In this document: piece after piece, positions 42,908 to 46,071 of the stretch | Layout of the letters: each line of letters opens with the position of its first letter | Numbering within the stretch: position 1 is the stretch's first letter | Assembly: GCA_017513795.1 (NCBI GenBank) | Contig: JAFXEJ010000016.1 | Coordinates: forward strand, 1-46,071 | Length of the DNA stretch: 46,071 nt | Reading direction: 5' to 3' | From: Ruminococcus sp. | GTDB lineage: Bacteria; Bacillota; Clostridia; Oscillospirales; Ruminococcaceae | Made by a program: the position numbers and the translations under genes | Notes under the pieces: model-generated | Told to the model about the DNA's origin: nothing | The model's database searches: none | Seen by the model: the letters and a program-made list of their open reading frames with translations, nothing else

Positions 42908-43429
42908 ATGGACAATTTTGCAGAACAGCTTGTAACACGAAAAGAAACCAAATCCGATAAAATAAGCAGAATCGGAACTCTTATAACAGGTTCGCTTTTT
43001 TCTGTATGTCTTGCTTTGCTGGGAATCATACAGCTTTCGCAGCCGCTCATCACAATGATGTTTCTGTTTCTTGCTGCTGCGGGAGGATACATGACATATC
43101 TTCTCGTTCAGGGCAGATATGTGGAGTATGAGTACACCTTCACTAACGGCGAACTCGATATTGACAAGATAATAGCACAGAAGAAAAGAAAAGAACTTCT
43201 CAGCGTAGAGGTAAGAACATTCACGGATTTCGGAAAATACAGCGATGATATGGTAGAATCAGAGGATATGACGCTTGTTATGGCAACTGACAATATCATT
43301 TCCAACGAATATTATGCAGATTTCGAACATAGTGAATATGGTAAGACAAGACTTGTTTTTGTACCGGATGAGAAAATGCTTGGCAATATAAAGAAATTTC
43401 TTCCGGCAAAATTAAGAAATTCATTATAA
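42908..43429 (+). CDS. Two-helix membrane protein of unknown function (DUF6106-like)
   Basis: A 173-residue protein with a short basic cytoplasmic start, two adjacent hydrophobic helices (about 24-42 and 46-65) joined by a short loop, and a C-terminal soluble domain of about 105 residues. The pattern resembles small PH-like membrane proteins of Clostridia grouped as DUF6106; the family name is from memory and moderate in certainty. Sequences such as YEYTFTNGELDIDKI are typical of such PH-like domains. SD AGGAG and a divergent promoter precede ATG 42908. It may be co-transcribed with the following NAD(P)HX repair gene (36-base gap). Confidence 0.75.
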   Translation: MDNFAEQLVTRKETKSDKISRIGTLITGSLFSVCLALLGIIQLSQPLITMMFLFLAAAGGYMTYLLVQGRYVEYEYTFTNGELDIDKIIAQKKRKELLSVEVRTFTDFGKYSDDMVESEDMTLVMATDNIISNEYYADFEHSEYGKTRLVFVPDEKMLGNIKKFLPAKLRNSL

Positions 43430-43465
43430 TTATGATGTAAAATGAGCAGAAAAGGAGTGGTTTAG

Positions 43466-45172
43466 ATGAAAATCGTTACGCCGAAGCAGATGAAAATGAT
43501 CGAGGAACGCTCTGAAAAAGTGGGCGTTTCAAGAAAAAAACTGATGGAAAATGCGGGAAAGGCACTTGCTGAGATAATTGACAGCTACTGCCGCCGTACC
43601 AGTGATGCGCCGCCGGAAGAAAAATCAATAGTTTTTCTTGCCGGAAAGGGAAATAACGGCGGAGACTGCTTCGCAGCGGCAAATATCCTTGTATACAGAG
43701 GTTATCGCATAACAGTAATCAATATCGGCGGCAAGCCCTCGACAGATCTTGCAAAAGAGATGTATCTGCGTCTTCCTAAGGAACGTATTGTATTTGTTGA
43801 CGGCTACCGCAGTCAGGGTGTTGAGGCTGCCATCGAAGCCGCTGAGCTTGATTATATGTCTGTTCCGAGAGTTAACGAACTGGAAAAGGCATCGGACAAA
43901 AGGGAACTCAATCCGCTTGAAAGGATACTGATGCAGGAAAAGCTCAGAATGAGCCAGATAAAAAGTGCTGTTCTTGAAGCAACTGTTGTTGTTGACGGTG
44001 TTTATGGAACAGGCTTCCGTGATCAGCTTGATAAGAATGCTGCCGGTATTTTCGCAATAGGTTCGAGTGCGTACAGAATTGCAGTTGATGTTCCGAGCGG
44101 CGGAAACAGCGTTACAGGAACTGTTGCATTCGGAGCATTTGAAGCTGACGAGACTGTTACATTTGGTTTCATCAAATCTGGTATGACGCAGTATCCGCTG
44201 AGAAAATACTGCGGTAAGATAACTGTTGCTGATATCGGTATTCCGAGAGAAGCTCTTGACGTTCTTGACGGAGAAAGAGCGTATTACAGGATAGAGAGAA
44301 ATCATCTTGCAAGCTTTCCTCCACGCCGTGAGAGAGATTCCTATAAAGGAACATTCGGTACACTTCTTGTTATCGCCGGAAGCTCATCCATGAGAGGTGC
44401 AGCTTCATTTGCTGCTCTTGGTGCTCTCAGAACGGGTGTAGGTCATGTGAGGATCGCTTCTGTTGAAAAATGTATAGACACAATGTCTGTACTTGTGCCG
44501 GAGGCTACATATATCGAGCTTGAAAGCGATGATTACGGCTATATGTTGTTTGATACCAGCAAGGATGAACTGCTGAAGGCAATGAACGGAGCTTCTGCAA
44601 TAGTCATCGGCTGCGGAATGGGAGTTACTCCGGATACTATCGAAATCACACGATTTGTAGTACAAAATGCAAAATGTCCCGTAATTATTGACGCAGATGG
44701 AATAAACTGCATAGCATCGGACATAGATATTTTACTGGGGAAGAAAACGGACATAGTTATCACTCCTCATGTCGGCGAAATGGCAAGACTTCTCAACTGC
44801 GACAATGCTATGATTTCCAACAATCGTATTGTCGTTGCAGAAAAATATGCTGAAAAATACGGCGTAACGGTAGTTCTCAAGGGTGCAGGAACTCTCATCG
44901 CCAACAGCAGGGTTACTGCCGCAAATCATACAGGAAATCCCGGAATGAGCGTAGGCGGAAGCGGAGATATACTTGCCGGAATTATCGGCTCTATCATTGC
45001 TCAGGGCTGTTCAGTTTACGACAGTACCTGCGCAGGAGTATATATCCACGGTCTTGCCGGAGACATCGCCGCAGAAAAACTCGGAATGGAGTCAATGCTG
45101 CCGAGAGATATCATCGATTGCTTGTCCGATTCATTCCGTGTCCTTAAGGAAAAGAAAACTCAAAATAACTGA
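43466..45172 (+). CDS. Bifunctional NAD(P)H-hydrate epimerase / ADP-dependent NAD(P)H-hydrate dehydratase
   Basis: A fused metabolite-repair enzyme (YjeF/Nnr type). It epimerises and dehydrates NAD(P)HX, damaged hydrated forms of NAD(P)H. The N-terminal epimerase domain (about 1-225) shows LMENAGKAL and FLAGKGNNGGDCFAAANIL, with VDVPSGGNSVTG closing it. The C-terminal ribokinase-like dehydratase (about 275-560) shows GTLLVIAGSSSMRGAASF, IIDADGINCIA, VITPHVGEMARLL and GGSGDILAGIIG. At 568 residues it is slightly longer than usual because of a charged insert of about 40 residues in the epimerase (around 125-165). SD AAAAGGAGTGG precedes ATG 43466. Confidence 0.93.
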   Translation: MKIVTPKQMKMIEERSEKVGVSRKKLMENAGKALAEIIDSYCRRTSDAPPEEKSIVFLAGKGNNGGDCFAAANILVYRGYRITVINIGGKPSTDLAKEMYLRLPKERIVFVDGYRSQGVEAAIEAAELDYMSVPRVNELEKASDKRELNPLERILMQEKLRMSQIKSAVLEATVVVDGVYGTGFRDQLDKNAAGIFAIGSSAYRIAVDVPSGGNSVTGTVAFGAFEADETVTFGFIKSGMTQYPLRKYCGKITVADIGIPREALDVLDGERAYYRIERNHLASFPPRRERDSYKGTFGTLLVIAGSSSMRGAASFAALGALRTGVGHVRIASVEKCIDTMSVLVPEATYIELESDDYGYMLFDTSKDELLKAMNGASAIVIGCGMGVTPDTIEITRFVVQNAKCPVIIDADGINCIASDIDILLGKKTDIVITPHVGEMARLLNCDNAMISNNRIVVAEKYAEKYGVTVVLKGAGTLIANSRVTAANHTGNPGMSVGGSGDILAGIIGSIIAQGCSVYDSTCAGVYIHGLAGDIAAEKLGMESMLPRDIIDCLSDSFRVLKEKKTQNN

Positions 45173-45252
45173 TAATCAACACAAAGGATGTATAAGTTTT
45201 ACGCAGTATTTCGCTGCAAAAAATACGGATGCTTCAGAACGGAGAAGGTATT

Positions 45253-45912
45253 ATGAAAAAACTTATTACATTCACATTGACGATTCTTATGGTTTTATGC
45301 GTGGTAAGCTGCTCTGTGCCGCTGAAATCGACTACATCACGCAAAAACGGACTTGACTGCGCATTTCAGGCTGATGCGGCTGTCACGCTTGACAGGCTTC
45401 AGGCTGAGGGAATTGTAAGACGCTTCGGAACAGGCGCATGGGAGATAGAATTTTCTGCTCCTAATACTCTCAGCGGAGTAAAGCTTGAATTCAGTGAGGG
45501 AAATACAGAAGCCTCATATAAGGGACTGAGTTTTTCCGTACCGCAGTCGGCTGTTCCCGTGAAGGCAATGATGCTGAATCTTATCAAGGCTGTTGATGAT
45601 AATGCCAGACTTGAGGAACTTAAAGGCGAGGAAAAAGATAACGTTCTTGAAGTGAACGGCAAACTTGAGGGCGGCGAGTATGTTCTTATTGTTGATAAAA
45701 ATGGTAAACTTGCCGGCTTTGAAATGGATAACAATAAGCTGAAAATGACGTTCACAAATATAACTCCCATTGACAGCGGAACTGAATCTTCATCATCTGC
45801 TGAGATGACGACCATACCTGAAACTACAGTTTCAGCTGAAGAAACTATGGCAGATGTAACTACAACCGCTGAAGTTACCGAAGCTGTTTCGGAAACAACA
45901 AGCAATCAATAA
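45253..45912 (+). CDS. Lipoprotein with Thr/Ser-rich C-terminal tail, unknown function
   Basis: A 219-residue lipoprotein with signal and lipobox VVSC (lipidation at C20). A domain of about 140 residues follows (DCAFQADAAVTLDRLQAEG, GAWEIEFSAPNTLSGVKLEF), with alternating beta-strands and a helix. The ending is a tail rich in Thr, Ser and Glu. Unlike the other lipoproteins here the low-complexity part is at the C-terminus. The fold recalls LolA/LppX-like half-barrels, but I cannot confirm a family. ATG 45253 has GGAGAAGG upstream; the frame extends to 45229 without an SD. It follows the Nnr gene by 80 bases with no clear promoter. Confidence 0.8.
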   Translation: MKKLITFTLTILMVLCVVSCSVPLKSTTSRKNGLDCAFQADAAVTLDRLQAEGIVRRFGTGAWEIEFSAPNTLSGVKLEFSEGNTEASYKGLSFSVPQSAVPVKAMMLNLIKAVDDNARLEELKGEEKDNVLEVNGKLEGGEYVLIVDKNGKLAGFEMDNNKLKMTFTNITPIDSGTESSSSAEMTTIPETTVSAEETMADVTTTAEVTEAVSETTSNQ

Positions 45913-45971
45913 ACAAAAAGACCGCCGTAAAAGGTAATGTCATTAAGCTAACCAAATAAAGAGAATAATCG

Positions 45972-46002
45972 GGAGTATGTTCGAGATGAGCGAGCATACT
46001 CC
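45972..46002. other. Strong hairpin in the gene-free right end
   Basis: A 12-bp stem (45972-45983 with 45991-46002, one T-G pair) with a 7-base loop, about 60 bases after the lipoprotein stop. No T tract follows, so it is a poor terminator. It is nested inside a wider inverted pair ATCGGG (45968-45973) and CCCGAT (46046-46051). Bases 45913-46071 contain no open frame that looks coding. The element may be a leader of a gene beyond the window or a mobile-element end. Confidence 0.45.
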
Positions 46003-46071
46003 TGAAAGTATTTATCTGAAATAAGGCACAACGAAAAGACAGACCCCCGATCTGCCTGAAAAAGATATTGA

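Noticed and set aside
45913-46071. Insertion sequence end
   Set aside because: No transposase, target duplication or matching second repeat in view; kept only as an unexplained structured region.

Overview
The window reads as chromosomal core DNA from a low-to-moderate-GC anaerobic member of the Bacillota (Clostridia). A Ruminococcus-like, cellulosome-forming member of the Oscillospiraceae is the best fit. The evidence is a secreted pectate lyase ending in a type I dockerin (minus strand, 29527-32064), split transketolase genes, a Phe T-box leader in front of pheST, Bacillota-type sepF/ylmH/divIVA genes, and strong SD sequences with frequent TTG/GTG starts. The genus is inferred; the coding content is seen directly.

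Layout. 1-230: 3' end of a 5S rRNA gene, its terminator and a CAU-anticodon tRNA that is most likely tRNA-Ile2. 324-4788: uvrB and a membrane-anchored clostripain-like (C11) peptidase, each with its own consensus promoter. 4812-17573: one long, tightly spaced plus-strand operon with miaB, two lipoproteins, a YlbF/YmcA-family gene, mutS, an orphan gene, a GH3 (NagZ-like) lipoprotein, another orphan, mutL, a small membrane protein and miaA. It joins mismatch repair to both steps of ms2i6A tRNA modification, with several envelope proteins interspersed. 17551-26973: hfq with its own promoter and a structured leader, then a HlyD-like single-pass protein, the PLP-homeostasis protein, sepF, ylmH, divIVA, ileS, lspA, an RluD-type pseudouridine synthase and a HAD phosphatase. 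27020-29489: an XRE regulator and the two transketolase halves. 29527-32064: the dockerin pectate lyase on the minus strand. 32251-37756: a small membrane protein, a D-2-hydroxyacid dehydrogenase, proB and proA, then a 650-residue acidic single-pass protein of unknown role. 37809-42799: minus-strand T-box-pheS-pheT-GH25 unit. 42809-45912: an orphan membrane protein, the bifunctional NAD(P)HX repair enzyme and a lipoprotein. The last 159 bases hold a strong hairpin and no gene.

Most of the window is housekeeping, and I see no phage, CRISPR array, defence island or intact insertion sequence. I found no clearly new multi-gene system. The signals most worth a second look are post-transcriptional: a perfect 10-bp hairpin between the SD and the start codon of ileS, a hairpin plus A-rich tract in the hfq leader, and the CxxxCxxCxxC tail of the YlbF/YmcA-family protein lying between miaB and mutS. 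Several small unrecognised genes sit inside conserved operons. All start sites given are chosen from SD spacing and family N-termini; none is experimentally supported here.
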